Assembly (NCBI RefSeq): GCF_034119845.1
Contig: NZ_CP139420.1
Coordinates: forward strand, 2,458,001 to 2,522,000
Direction of reading: 5' to 3'
DNA: 64,000 bases
From: Flavobacterium sp. NG2
GTDB lineage: Bacteria; Bacteroidota; Bacteroidia; Flavobacteriales; Flavobacteriaceae
Shown here: piece after piece, positions 25,691 through 34,381 of the stretch
Layout: every line of letters begins with the position of its first letter
Numbering within the stretch: position 1 is the stretch's first letter
Translations under genes and position numbers: made by a program
The notes under the pieces: model-generated
Told to the model about the DNA's origin: nothing
The model's database searches: none
The model's input: the letters and a program-made list of their open reading frames with translations, nothing else

Positions 25691-26110
25691 TTACCTCAAC
25701 TGATTCTGGAGTAAAGCCCATTTTAAATTTTCGATTTGATCGATGGTTTTTGAATAATGCTGCTGTAGTTCTTCTAGTTTTCGAATGCGATTCACAAAAT
25801 CTAGATGTTTTTGATGTTTCTTATAAGCTTTAAGAACCTCATCACGAAAACAGTTTTTGAAAGTACTAATTCTGATAAATGGGATTACTGAACCATATTG
25901 GTGTTGGTGCCAAAAGTTGGCTTTCCAGAGCGTGTATGCTATCCAATACAAGCTTTCTGTTTCTTCTTCGGTTTTAACTGTAATTAAAAAGCAATTTGGA
26001 CAACTTTCCTTTAATGGCTTGCCTGCATTTTTGCCTTTGCTTAAAATAAAGAAATGCGGTTGTGTAACCGTTCTTTGGGGTTGGTGTGTCAGTACGTTGT
26101 GAGAAGTCAT
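25691..26110 (-). CDS. DUF6943-like protein
   Basis: The start at 26110 (MTSHNVLTHQPQ) is preferred; 16 more residues upstream would come from the repeat-rich leader. The 139-residue product has FFILSKGKNAGKPLKESCPNCFLI, TEEETESLYWIAYTLWKANFW and a C-terminal coiled-coil (RKLEELQQHYSKTIDQIENLKWALLQNQ). I associate the KGxNxGKPLxxPCPNCF signature with DUF6943, a Bacteroidota family common in mobile DNA; function unknown. The CPNC may bind metal. It converges on the DUF5675 module. Confidence 0.65.
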   Translation of the reverse strand: MTSHNVLTHQPQRTVTQPHFFILSKGKNAGKPLKESCPNCFLITVKTEEETESLYWIAYTLWKANFWHQHQYGSVIPFIRISTFKNCFRDEVLKAYKKHQKHLDFVNRIRKLEELQQHYSKTIDQIENLKWALLQNQLR

Positions 26111-26500
26111 AATTCTGGATTTAAAATTATGGTTCTGCTTCGCTACGCTTCGCAACATATCTTTTGAAAAGAAAAAAAGAAAAAAAAGAAAGTCGTCCTT
26201 TCTGTGAAGGTTTCAAATGAAGTCAAGTTTTTTTGAAAAAATACTACCTAAGTATTTTTGTAAAGTCGGTACGTACTTTGAAGTCGGATGGTGAATGGGA
26301 GAAGTGAAGGTGGAGATTTTTTCAAAAACCCGGAGGGCTTGAACTTTACTATTTGAAACCGTAGCAGATCTTTACTTTCTTTTTATTTATTTTTTTTTTG
26401 GAGCAGATTGTTTCAAATGTACTGCGGTCCTTCGGCGTGCTCAGAAGCACAAAAGTTCTTATGGAAATCGGCAATCAAACACCCCCAAGCACCGCAAGGA

Positions 26501-26547
26501 GCAAATAAAGTGGTGCCCCTTTTTCAGGGGCAAGGAACTTTATTTGC
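26501..26547. repeat. Double inverted repeat (hairpin or cruciform)
   Basis: GCAAATAAAGT (26501-26511) pairs perfectly with ACTTTATTTGC (26537-26547), and inside it TGCCCCT (26514-26520) pairs with AGGGGCA (26526-26532). The two stems stack into a 47-base hairpin. Confidence 0.8.
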
Positions 26548-26612
26548 GGATGAGGAGCGCAGTGGCGGGGTAGCGGCAATCGAACAGCCACCATAGACGC
26601 GGGAGTTGAGCG

Positions 26613-26654
26613 CCCTTCGACAAGCTCAGTCCCTCGACTGCGCTCGGGATGACA
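26613..26654. repeat. CTTCGAC/GCTCAG repeat units
   Basis: CCCTTCGACAAGCTCAG is followed directly by the related CCCTCGACTGCGCTCGGGA, ending GGATGACA. Further copies are at 26936-26959 and 27164-27184; a diverged one is at 31500-31523 and one lies inside purL (11862-11883). Confidence 0.7.
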
Positions 26655-27095
26655 AAAGAAATCTTAATATGTAGGTGGAGCGAAACGTAGCGGCTATGAG
26701 CGTGTAACGGCGGGGAAATAATAAAAGACTCCCGCCTTTTTTTGGCGGGTAACCTTGATTCAGGGCATAGCGACCTTCCTATACTAAAGTTGAAAAGAAA
26801 ACATAATCGACCTTTTACATTAAACTTACTTATATGTAGATTGAGGAGCGAGCCAACCCCGATGGCTGGGCGAAGGAGCAACCGCTTAAAAAACGGAGGG
26901 CGGCAGACATAATACTGCTGGAATGTAGTGAAGCGTCCTTCGACAAGTTCAGGATGACAAAAAATATAAAAAGGAGATGTTTCGTAATGTTAAAACAAAA
27001 TATTCTGAAAGCGAAACGGAATGAAGCGGTATTGTGGATGCATAAGCCCGACCGAACGCAGGAAGAGACCGTGTGAAGATGAGGAACAAGCAGTG

Positions 27096-27134
27096 CAATA
27101 AAACAGCTGCTTTTTTCAAGCTGCTGTTTTATTG
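27096..27134. repeat. 12-bp perfect hairpin
   Basis: CAATAAAACAGC (27096-27107) and GCTGTTTTATTG (27123-27134) are exact reverse complements with a T-rich loop; further pairing of TGC/GCT extends the stem. Confidence 0.75.
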
Positions 27135-27329
27135 TGACTGCGCCGTGTCTGTGGAACGGAGGGCCCTTCGACAAGCTCAGGATTGTTGAAAGTTACATTG
27201 AAGTAAGTAATTCCACAAAATAGTGTAGCCCGACTGGAACAGCCGAACGGAACAAAGGGAACGACCGAAGAGAGACCGCTTGATTGCCCGTGATTTTAAT
27301 GACGATTTGTTATTGTTTTTAGAAAAATA

Positions 27330-27962
27330 TTAATGGAATATTTGTTTTTTCAATATTGCCCAATCTGTGCTAATAATACTGTAATAAGCAGAACTTCTTA
27401 TTGTATCATTATCTCTTATCAAATCATTGCGTAGAATACCCTCAAATTTACCTCCTATTTTTTCAATTGCTTTGCGAGAGCGTATGTTATTTTCATCCGT
27501 TTGAAGTTGTACTCTATTTGCTTTTAAAGTTTCGAAGCAGTAGGTAAGTAATAATTTTTTACATTCCTTGTTTGCATTCGTATTCCAATAGTTGGGATGT
27601 ATCCATGTCCAACCAATTTCTAGTTTTTTATGTTCTGGTTGAATATTTAAAAAATGGGTACTTCCAATAATTTTATTATCTTTTTTAGTCTTAATTACAA
27701 AAGGATATTGGTTACCCTCTTTTCTTTCAATCGTTGCAGTATTCCAGCTTTGCAGCAGTTTTTCGGAATTACTGCCATCGACTATATAAAATTCCCAAAT
27801 GCGCTTGTCTTTGGAAATTTCTAGTAAATCCTTGAAGTGTTCCATTTCTAAAGGTAGTAAGCAATAGTTATCACTTTCTAATGTTAACGGATGTTCAATC
27901 CAATTGCCTTCTGCTTTTGTTGGAATTTCTTTGTTTTGTTGTGGATTTGATGAAAAGTTCAT
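27330..27962 (-). CDS. GNAT acetyltransferase (RimJ/RimL-like)
   Basis: The 210-residue protein transfers acetyl from acetyl-CoA to an amine. It shows the RimL-like pattern: LPLEMEHFKDLLEISKDKRIW, PFVIKTKKDNKIIGSTHFLNI, EIGWTWIHPNYWNTNANKECKKLLLTYCFE (acetyl-CoA site), RVQLQTDENNIRSRKAIEKIGGKFEG. Members acetylate protein N-termini or small molecules; substrate unknown. Start ATG at 27962. It is the first of a long series of minus-strand single-domain genes. Confidence 0.85.
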   Translation of the reverse strand: MNFSSNPQQNKEIPTKAEGNWIEHPLTLESDNYCLLPLEMEHFKDLLEISKDKRIWEFYIVDGSNSEKLLQSWNTATIERKEGNQYPFVIKTKKDNKIIGSTHFLNIQPEHKKLEIGWTWIHPNYWNTNANKECKKLLLTYCFETLKANRVQLQTDENNIRSRKAIEKIGGKFEGILRNDLIRDNDTIRSSAYYSIISTDWAILKKQIFH

Positions 27963-28032
27963 TTTACTACAAGAAAAAGAATTTCTATGGATTATATCCT
28001 GGAGAGTTGCATCTTATTTATTAGCTATAATT

Positions 28033-28569
28033 CTACAGCCAATTCATTGTTGATTTAAGAGAAATAATATGAGCCAGATGATGATTACAATGCCAAGCAT
28101 AGATTCCTATATTTTCATCTATTCTTATCTCTTTATTTGTCTCAGGATGAATAAATGTTTTTTTGAGTTCTTCATTTGATAAACTTTGCAATAACAATGA
28201 CCAGCGCGCATGTAGTCCCTCTAAAATTAATAAAGCGGGTTTTATATCGATATTTTTACTGTCTATTAATTCAGCCCATCTATCTTCAAAATAGGGTTTG
28301 ATTGTTGGTTTGTCTTCGGTCAAAGCTAGCTTGAATCTAATAAGACTGTTCATGTGGCTATCTGCACAATGATTTACGAGTTGTCTAATAGTCCAACCCC
28401 CTGGTCTGTAAACGGTGTCTAACTGAGCCTCTGAAAGCGTTTCAATTTCTTTTTTTAGTCGTTCAGGGAACGCTTGAATATCTAGGATGTATTCCTCTAC
28501 GATTTCCTTGGTTGTATTAGTTGGTGCCGTAAATTTCCCTATAGGATATTTTAATTTTTCAATATTCAT
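28033..28569 (-). CDS. YfiT-type bacillithiol S-transferase (DinB fold)
   Basis: The 178 residues match YfiT/BstA: YPIGKF near the start, WTIRQLVNHCADSHMNSLIRFK and AWHCNHHLAHI. The histidines (H in VNHCADSH, HCNHHLAH) form the metal site of the DinB fold. YfiT-like enzymes conjugate bacillithiol to electrophiles such as antibiotics. The bacillithiol pathway gene bshB1 at 16648 supports this. The last domain helix is complete and the length is normal. It is followed by a SnoaL-like gene and another DinB gene on the same strand. Confidence 0.85.
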   Translation of the reverse strand: MNIEKLKYPIGKFTAPTNTTKEIVEEYILDIQAFPERLKKEIETLSEAQLDTVYRPGGWTIRQLVNHCADSHMNSLIRFKLALTEDKPTIKPYFEDRWAELIDSKNIDIKPALLILEGLHARWSLLLQSLSNEELKKTFIHPETNKEIRIDENIGIYAWHCNHHLAHIISLKSTMNWL

Positions 28570-28623
28570 ATTCTTTAGTTTTGTGACAACTAATATAGTT
28601 AGTATTTATCCCACTTTCCTATT

Positions 28624-28989
28624 TTACTCTTCTATAATTGCGTAATTACAAAAAACTTTGGTGGCTTTACCTTCATTATTTAATTCAAATACCTCCAAAG
28701 CTTCTTTGTTATTCACAGAAGTGTAACTGATGCATATTGTATTTATGCCAACAAAATACTTATGGAAATTAAAATGCAAATCAGGATATTTTAATAATCC
28801 TATTTTGAAATAATCTTTTAATTCCGCTCTAGAGCTTATTATTCCAGTGTCATTAAAATTTAGCATTTTAATAAAAGGAGAATGAAATTCTATCTCATTT
28901 GCATAATGAGACATGATGGTGTCAATATCATGACTATTCCATGATTTTATCCATTCTTCAGCAAATTGTTTAGCTATCCTATTTTCCAT
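28624..28989 (-). CDS. SnoaL/NTF2-like protein
   Basis: The 121-residue protein has the cone-shaped NTF2 fold pattern: QFAEEWIKSWNSHDIDTIMSHYANEIEFHSP, SSRAELKDYFKIGLLKYPDLHF, and C-terminal strands. Members are isomerases, dehydratases or ligand-binding proteins; no catalytic residues are certain here. It begins 5 bases after the DinB gene at 28995 ends, so the two are co-transcribed. Confidence 0.8.
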   Translation of the reverse strand: MENRIAKQFAEEWIKSWNSHDIDTIMSHYANEIEFHSPFIKMLNFNDTGIISSRAELKDYFKIGLLKYPDLHFNFHKYFVGINTICISYTSVNNKEALEVFELNNEGKATKVFCNYAIIEE

Positions 28990-28994
28990 TTTCT

Positions 28995-29519
28995 TTAAGT
29001 ATTTAAAACATTTAAGTATCTTTTAAAAGGCCCTACCATATGATCGTATTGTTTGGCTAAAATACGTGATACCTGAATTAAATGACTTAAGTCATGTGTT
29101 GCCCAAGTAGCTAGTAATTGCTCCATATTTACTTTCCCAAGTGTAGGATGTAACCCCGTTTTATTAAAATCAGACGGTTGTAGATTTAACAATCTAATTT
29201 TAGTAATTGCTTTTTCTCTACGTTCCTGAAATTCTGAAATGAGTTCTTCAAAGGTCTTTTCTTGTGCCAATTTAAAGTGAATTACCATATCAATTGGAAC
29301 AAATGGTTGATTATTTCCCTTGTAAAGAATGATGTTTATTCTGTCTAGCCAATTTGTTTTTTCACAAATAATAAGATGCGCCACGACTTCTTTGATTGAC
29401 CACCTATCTTCATTTTCTTTAGTTGTAAGCATATCTGTAGGAATACCTACTACCATACTTTTAAGTACAGCAGGCGTATTCTCGAGTTGATTTAAAGTTT
29501 GGTTAAGTGAGAACTGCAT
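28995..29519 (-). CDS. DinB family protein
   Basis: This is a four-helix-bundle metal-dependent protein of 174 residues with the three DinB histidines in KEVVAHLIICEK, ATWATHDLSHLIQVSR. Likely a thiol-dependent S-transferase or hydrolase; the substrate cannot be read. The start overlaps the former end of the interrupted GNAT gene. A close relative, frameshifted, is at 48315. Confidence 0.83.
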   Translation of the reverse strand: MQFSLNQTLNQLENTPAVLKSMVVGIPTDMLTTKENEDRWSIKEVVAHLIICEKTNWLDRINIILYKGNNQPFVPIDMVIHFKLAQEKTFEELISEFQERREKAITKIRLLNLQPSDFNKTGLHPTLGKVNMEQLLATWATHDLSHLIQVSRILAKQYDHMVGPFKRYLNVLNT

Positions 29520-29608
29520 GATTTCTTGTTATTTAATGGTTTCATCATGTACACAGCATCAACGTATTGCCCTTGGACAATTAAGTCTTCTTTTATTATT
29601 CCTCCGAT

Positions 29609-30908
29609 CACTAGTGTCCACTTAAAATAAGCTAAAAACCAGCTGGTTAATATTTTGTTCATTGACATTATTGTAATCTGATTTCATAAGTAATTCATTT
29701 ATAGATGTTTTATCGAGTAATGATGCAGATAAAATTTGTAGAATTTCGTAAGTAGAACGATTGATTTTTAAATCTTTCGAGATTATAGAAACTAAACAGT
29801 AAGTTATAATTGCTACATTAATTTGGATCCTAACAGCATTTTCTGTTGTTCCCCAAAAGGTCTTAACTTTTAGGTGTTGTTTTATCCATTTAAAGAACAA
29901 TTCAACTTGCCATCTTTGTTTGTAAAGTAATGCGATATCTTCAGCGGATAATTCAAAATTATTTGTCAAAAAGATCAACGTCTTTTTATTTTCACAATCG
30001 AAAAATTTAACTTTTCGTATCTTTTCTGGGTAATCTTTCGAAGTATAAAAACCTTCTATTTTTCCAATTTGGTCATATTTAATTCCTGTTGTTTTGTCAA
30101 CTTTTTGAGAATACATTCTTTTGAATTTTACATTAGATTTTGCTCTAACTACAAAGTAAGCATTAGCTTTTGTAATGCGAAAAAGTCGTTCATAATCAAC
30201 ATACGCTCGGTCAAAAATGTAATAAGCAAATGGCTCATAATCTATACCATCCATTGCGTTAACATCGTGCACATTTGCCTCTGTAATATGAATAAATACA
30301 GGTATCTGTGTGCTAACATCAAAAAGAGTGTGCAACTTTATTCCAGCTTTGGTTTTTCGGAAATGAGCCCAACAAAACACGCTCAAACATAGATCTATTG
30401 TTGAAGAGTCAAAGGCATAAATATTACCTTTAATTTCAAAAGTATCATTGCTGTTTTTATCTTGAGCAATTAATATTAAATGATTAGCAAACTCCTCAAA
30501 TATTTTAAAATTGCGATTTTCATTAGCCTTCGATAAATTGCTACGAGTCACGTTTTTGCCAAATCCTAAATGATATGATTTTGATTGATGTGCTTCTATA
30601 ACAATTATCAAATCTCTTAAACTTTCTCTAGCCGAAAGTTGACCAAAAATCATACATAATAATTGATTCCAACAAGTAAAATGTTTGACCGATTTATTGC
30701 CTAAATATTTAGCAGCTAACCTATCAAAAACACGCTGTGGTAGAAATTCAACCAATTGAGAGAAAACATATTTACCCTGATTCATATTCGTAATGTTGAA
30801 TTACGAACATAATAATCATTTCAAATCGTCACGCTCAAATATGACTCTTAAAATACAGATTTACAATAATTTCAAAGAACTTATTTTATTTTTTAGTGGA
30901 CACTAGTG
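29609..30908 (-). mobile_element. IS4-family insertion sequence, 1.3 kb
   Basis: Perfect 14-bp terminal inverted repeats CACTAGTGTCCACT (29609-29622 and, reversed, 30908-30895) and a 9-bp direct duplication of the target, TCCTCCGAT, at 29600-29608 and 30909-30917. It contains one transposase gene. The intact ends, duplication and coding sequence suggest a recent, possibly active insertion. Confidence 0.95.
29622..30785 (-). CDS. IS4-family transposase with DUF4372 N-terminus
   Basis: The 387 residues begin with the DUF4372 domain (YVFSQLVEFLPQRVFDRLAAKYLGNK) and continue into an RNase-H-fold DDE domain: Asp in YAFDSSTIDLCL, Asp in IFDRAYVDYERLF, Glu in the IS4 signature YKQRWQVELFFKWIKQHLK. 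It catalyses cut-and-paste transposition of the surrounding element. No frameshift or stop is present. Confidence 0.95.
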   Translation of the reverse strand: MNQGKYVFSQLVEFLPQRVFDRLAAKYLGNKSVKHFTCWNQLLCMIFGQLSARESLRDLIIVIEAHQSKSYHLGFGKNVTRSNLSKANENRNFKIFEEFANHLILIAQDKNSNDTFEIKGNIYAFDSSTIDLCLSVFCWAHFRKTKAGIKLHTLFDVSTQIPVFIHITEANVHDVNAMDGIDYEPFAYYIFDRAYVDYERLFRITKANAYFVVRAKSNVKFKRMYSQKVDKTTGIKYDQIGKIEGFYTSKDYPEKIRKVKFFDCENKKTLIFLTNNFELSAEDIALLYKQRWQVELFFKWIKQHLKVKTFWGTTENAVRIQINVAIITYCLVSIISKDLKINRSTYEILQILSASLLDKTSINELLMKSDYNNVNEQNINQLVFSLF

Positions 30909-31477
30909 TCCTCCGATAATTTCGAAACCAAATTTTTCGTAGTATTTCACTAGGCTGACTTTGCTTGTAATTGTTGTGGAAAGAATTAGTTGTTCCAAAT
31001 TGTTAATTGCTTCAATCCTCTCTAGCAAACAATTTATTAGCTTTGTGGCTACACCATGATTTCTGTATTCGGGATGAACATATAAGGCATGTAAACTCGC
31101 TTTGTGAGAGGCTTTTGTTCGTTCCTCTCTCTTAAATTTAACAAAGCCTACTAATTCATTTGCGCTACTAAAAGCACCTAAAGTGAATTTTTCAGATTTA
31201 TTACTATCATTCGAAATCTCTTGCTGATAATCCTTTATCGATTTGGTTGCTTCATCTTCTAAACTATCACAAAAAGCAAAAGGAGATTCTTGTAAAGCGA
31301 ATTTACGTAAGTGCCTATATTCATCAGCATCAGTTTTATCCAAAATTCTAATAGTCATGTCAGTATTGTATATGAGACGTTATGCGTCTGTTTAATAAAA
31401 AAATCCACTTTTGTTTGAATGTATAAACGCCATTTTAGGTTAGAGTATTACTATTGACGATTCGTTTTTTATAGTAT

Positions 31478-31606
31478 CTTACCCGTTGGGTACAAAGAAG
31501 TCTTCGACGGGCTCAGACTGACATGTTAGGTATAAATAACTTTAGATTTAAATTAGAATTACCATTTTTAAATTAATCTGAATAATTTCACCTAACGGGT
31601 TAGTAT
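31478..31606. repeat. Intergenic inverted element with ACCCGTTGGGT ends
   Basis: Left end CTTACCCGTTGGGTA and right end ACCTAACGGGTTAG pair imperfectly, and the element contains TCTTCGACGGGCTCAGACTGACA, a diverged copy of the CTTCGAC/GCTCAG unit. Its structure parallels the element at 13176-13316, so both belong to one family. Confidence 0.6.
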
Positions 31607-31610
31607 TTTA

Positions 31611-32153
31611 TTATTTCTTAAAGTAAAATACTAATGTGGCTTTTTCAATCAAATGTTGTTGTAGCATAAAACCAACTAAGGCTGGATTTGCGTTTTCATC
31701 TAATCCTAACTTATCTGTATTTAGAGCGTGAATTGTAATTAGGTATTTGTGAAACCCACTACCTTCTGGTGGACAAGGACCTCCGTATCCTTTCGTTCTA
31801 AAATCAGTTATGCTTTGAATAATAGTTGAGGGTACTAGTTTTAGTGTTGGGTTACCAGCGTTAGATTTCAACTCTACTAAGTTGGCGGGAATATCAAAAA
31901 CAATCCAATGCCACCATCCACTACCTGTAGGGGCAGATTCGTCATACATTGTAATGGCAAAACTTTTTGTTCCTTTGGGAGCGTTCTCCCAGAATAATTG
32001 CGGTGAAATATTTTCACCTGTACATCCAAAGCCATTGAGCAATTGTTTATTGGTCGCTTGTCCTCCTAGCTCTTTACTTTTTAGTGTAAAAGTTTGGGCT
32101 GAAATACTCATTCCTAATAGGAGTATAACGATAAATAGATAGTTATTTTTCAT
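31611..32153 (-). CDS. YbhB/YbcL-type PEBP family protein, exported
   Basis: After a signal peptide (MKNNYLFIVILLLGMSISAQ) the 160-residue mature protein is a phosphatidylethanolamine-binding-protein fold: NGFGCTGENISPQLFWENAPKGTKSFAITMYDESAPTGSGWWHWIVFDIP and GYGGPCPPEGSGFHKYLITIHAL, which line the anion pocket. Family members bind phospholipid-like or phosphorylated ligands; the role in bacteria is unclear. It is the single gene between an IS-disrupted region and an AraC regulator. Confidence 0.9.
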   Translation of the reverse strand: MKNNYLFIVILLLGMSISAQTFTLKSKELGGQATNKQLLNGFGCTGENISPQLFWENAPKGTKSFAITMYDESAPTGSGWWHWIVFDIPANLVELKSNAGNPTLKLVPSTIIQSITDFRTKGYGGPCPPEGSGFHKYLITIHALNTDKLGLDENANPALVGFMLQQHLIEKATLVFYFKK

Positions 32154-32200
32154 GATTAAATGTTTTTATACAAAATTGAAAAAACACTACCATAACTACC

Positions 32201-33124
32201 TTATTCTGTTTGTTCAAAAACTTGTCCTAAAGGTTCATTTAATTGAAAATACTTTGGTGCTACTCCAAAATGTTTTTTGAATTCTTTACTAAATGAGGAA
32301 AGATTTTCATATCCCACTTGCAAAGCAACTTCAGATGGTTTATTGTTAAGATGTAACATGACTTTGGCTTGTTGCATTTTTAAGTTCGTGAAATACTTTT
32401 GAGGAGTCGTACCGTAAATTAAAGCAAAATGTCTTTTGAAAGAGGAAAGGCTCATGTTTGATAAGAACGCCAGTTCTTCAATCGTTAAATTTGAATTAGT
32501 ATTCAATTCAACAACTTGTTTGATTTTTATCTCACTGTTATCGATGAACGCTTTTGCAATTAACTGTTCAAATACCTCTGGAAAATAATGTTTAAGGTAA
32601 CTTAATAGTTCATGTACCTTAGTTTTTTCCATTTTATTGTCTTGATGCTTTTGCAATAACTTCAACGAGAGACAGTAATTATTTAAAAATTCATCTCTCT
32701 TTATTTTTAAAATGGGTGGTGTCTCTATCTTAGTAGCTTGGGAATGTTTCCCTTCCTGATAATGATGTGCTAAAGTATCGTTACCAAAGAAGATGAGGAT
32801 GGCCTCATATTTTCCGTTATCAGCTAGGCTTTCTGACATCAAAGCACTGCCGTTTGTCATTATTAAAGCTTCATCACTAGAAAGGATTTCCTTTCCTAGT
32901 GCTGTATGAATCTCTTTGCAACCATGTTGCAGCAAACAAATCATGTTTTTAGTAAATACCACTTTATTATTAGCTGATGCATGATTATTTGAATAAAAAT
33001 AAATCATTGTATCAGCACTACCGATATTAAAATCGTCTGGGATTGTGGTTAGATTGCTATTCATGATTTCCGCATTTAAATTAAACTTAATATGCTCTTT
33101 TGTCCGCAAAATGAATGTTTTCAT
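32201..33124 (-). CDS. AraC-family transcriptional regulator
   Basis: The start at 33124 (MKTFILRTKEHIKFN) is preferred; 44 more residues upstream would include a hairpin terminator. About 180 N-terminal residues form a cupin-like sensing domain; the C-terminal 100 are an AraC/XylS double helix-turn-helix: LTIEELAFLSNMSLSSFKRHFALIYGTTPQKYFTNLKMQQAKVML and PSEVALQVGYENLSSFSKEFKKHFGVAPKYF. It presumably responds to a small molecule; targets unknown, possibly the PEBP gene just downstream. Confidence 0.88.
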   Translation of the reverse strand: MKTFILRTKEHIKFNLNAEIMNSNLTTIPDDFNIGSADTMIYFYSNNHASANNKVVFTKNMICLLQHGCKEIHTALGKEILSSDEALIMTNGSALMSESLADNGKYEAILIFFGNDTLAHHYQEGKHSQATKIETPPILKIKRDEFLNNYCLSLKLLQKHQDNKMEKTKVHELLSYLKHYFPEVFEQLIAKAFIDNSEIKIKQVVELNTNSNLTIEELAFLSNMSLSSFKRHFALIYGTTPQKYFTNLKMQQAKVMLHLNNKPSEVALQVGYENLSSFSKEFKKHFGVAPKYFQLNEPLGQVFEQTE

Positions 33125-33193
33125 TACAAAATTACATAAGAAAAATGGCTTTTCATTTAAATTGATGTGAAATAGTATTGAATGAACTTGAAT

Positions 33194-33225
33194 AAAAAAA
33201 ACTCCAAAATCATAAGACTTTGGAG
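33194..33225 (-). terminator. Hairpin terminator upstream of the AraC gene
   Basis: CTCCAAA (33202-33208) pairs with TTTGGAG (33219-33225); the A run at 33194-33201 gives a T tail on the minus strand. It would end transcripts coming from the DUF4386 locus. Confidence 0.65.
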
Positions 33226-33362
33226 AGATGGGAGAGCATGCTTGCGTATGAACCATTGAAAAGATAAGTCCTAGTTTTATTGATTATTAACGTATTTGTT
33301 TTTTTATGAATATGAAATGTAATATTTTGATAAAACAGAAATACGTTAGTTAAAGAATTACT

Positions 33363-33551
33363 TCATTTATTTTTATTACTTATTACCAAAAAATATATTC
33401 CTAGAGAAAATTCAAAAACAGCTACCATTAAAGCAGATAAAGCTGCAAAAGTTGAGGTTCGTTCTATGATTCCAAACATTATGGCAATAAATCGAAAAAT
33501 TAAAGGAAATGCACCAACAATTCCAATTATAGCTAAACCTCGAGGTACTAA
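33363..33551 (-). pseudogene. C-terminal fragment of a second DUF4386 gene
   Basis: On the minus strand one frame reads LVPRGLAIIGIVGAFPLIF, RFIAIMFGIIERTSTFAALSALMVAVFEFSLGIYFLV and a stop at 33363. It aligns with the end of the complete DUF4386 gene beside it (LVPKKLAILGLIGAVLIFI...). An in-frame stop precedes it and no start exists, so it is the tail of a lost tandem copy. Confidence 0.75.
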
Positions 33552-33604
33552 TTAAATTAATCATTTCAATATTTTTAATGACTATTTCTAATAAATCTTT
33601 TTTT

Positions 33605-34333
33605 TTATCTAAGATTAAATCCATTTCTAATTAACCAAGTCGCTAAAATCATTTCATAAAATGCAACTGGTATGGCTAATGCAATTGCAGTTGAAGAAAG
33701 TTGAGGAAGAATATTAAATAGTTTTAAATTAGCTACAATAAAAATCAATACTGCTCCGATTAACCCTAAAATTGCAAGTTTTTTTGGAACTAGATTTGAT
33801 TTATAGAATATATAACTATAAATGAATGTGTTGATCCCAAGCATGAAATGCGGCCCAATAATGAAAGTATAATTATAGATGGCTTTTAAAAGATTACCAA
33901 TTGTTTGGTACATAATAAAGTCAGCCTCTACACTGTTGTTATAGCTTCTACTTAAAGATAAAAGTGCTAACATACTAATTATTCCAAAACTTATAAATAA
34001 TGCTTCAAATAAACGGAAGCATAAGTATCCAAGACCTAGCTGATTATTGTATCGTTTTAAATATGGGTATAACATTATAGCTGTTCCAGTCATTGAAGCG
34101 ACTAAAATTAATTCGCAAATAGCTCCTAATACCATCTGTATAGTATTATTATCTCCAATTATTAAAAAATTTTCTTCATTTAATAAAGGATCATATAATG
34201 ATAGTCCTGTAATAGCAAATACCGTAGCTGCTATAAAAAATAGTCCTGTAATCTTTGCGTTTCTTTTATTATTTAAGATTAATGAATGGCTATAATAGCT
34301 GTTTTTATTTTCTGTGGGAGATTGATTTTTCAT
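33605..34333 (-). CDS. DUF4386 membrane protein
   Basis: The 242-residue protein has six hydrophobic segments, for example ITGLFFIAATVFAITGLSL, MVLGAICELILVASMTGTAIML, LCFRLFEALFISFGIISMLALL and KLAILGLIGAVLIFIVANL. The pattern and the RxAxITGxxFI start fit DUF4386, integral membrane proteins of unknown function. It neighbours the fragment of a second copy, so a tandem pair once existed. A 54-base gap to the beta-barrel gene upstream suggests possible co-transcription. Confidence 0.85.
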   Translation of the reverse strand: MKNQSPTENKNSYYSHSLILNNKRNAKITGLFFIAATVFAITGLSLYDPLLNEENFLIIGDNNTIQMVLGAICELILVASMTGTAIMLYPYLKRYNNQLGLGYLCFRLFEALFISFGIISMLALLSLSRSYNNSVEADFIMYQTIGNLLKAIYNYTFIIGPHFMLGINTFIYSYIFYKSNLVPKKLAILGLIGAVLIFIVANLKLFNILPQLSSTAIALAIPVAFYEMILATWLIRNGFNLR

Positions 34334-34381
34334 ATTTAATAATTTAAAATTAATGAGTTTTTGATTAAAACATAGTACTAT

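Larger units (their letters stand above)
26160..27329. other. GC-rich, hairpin-rich non-coding region
   Basis: About 1.2 kb without a credible gene. 26207-26225 (GGTTTCAAAT..AAGTCAAG) is mirrored at 26339-26361, enclosing about 115 bases. From 26400 the base composition is visibly richer in G and C than the genome around it and carries hairpins (26501-26547, 26732-26751, 27096-27134) and three CCTTCGACAAGCTCAGG units. Open frames across it (for example 26540-26881 and 26830-27174, minus) translate repeat DNA and have no domain. It could be a large structured RNA, or a graveyard of extragenic repeats. Confidence 0.5.
29492..31358 (-). pseudogene. GNAT acetyltransferase split by an IS4 element
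   Basis: The 5' part (31358-30909) encodes MTIRILDKTDADEYRHLRKF, LHALYVHPEYRNHGVATKLINCLLERI and YEKFGFEIIGG. The reading continues beyond the insertion at 29608 as IIKEDLIVQGQYVDAVYMMKPL, the normal end of such enzymes, stopping at 29492. The two halves join through the duplicated bases of the insertion site. Without the element the protein would be about 190 residues, so it was intact until recently; the interrupted gene is probably non-functional. Confidence 0.88.

Noticed and set aside
26408..27174. Open frames on both strands through the GC-rich block
   Set aside because: They contain typical repeat-derived peptides (VILNLSKD-like) and no recognisable domain; GC-rich DNA makes long chance frames.
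33412..33624. 70-codon minus frame overlapping the end of DUF4386
   Set aside because: The other frame of the same DNA gives an obvious DUF4386 tail, so this frame is an accident of the pseudogene; only its first 25 residues are unexplained.
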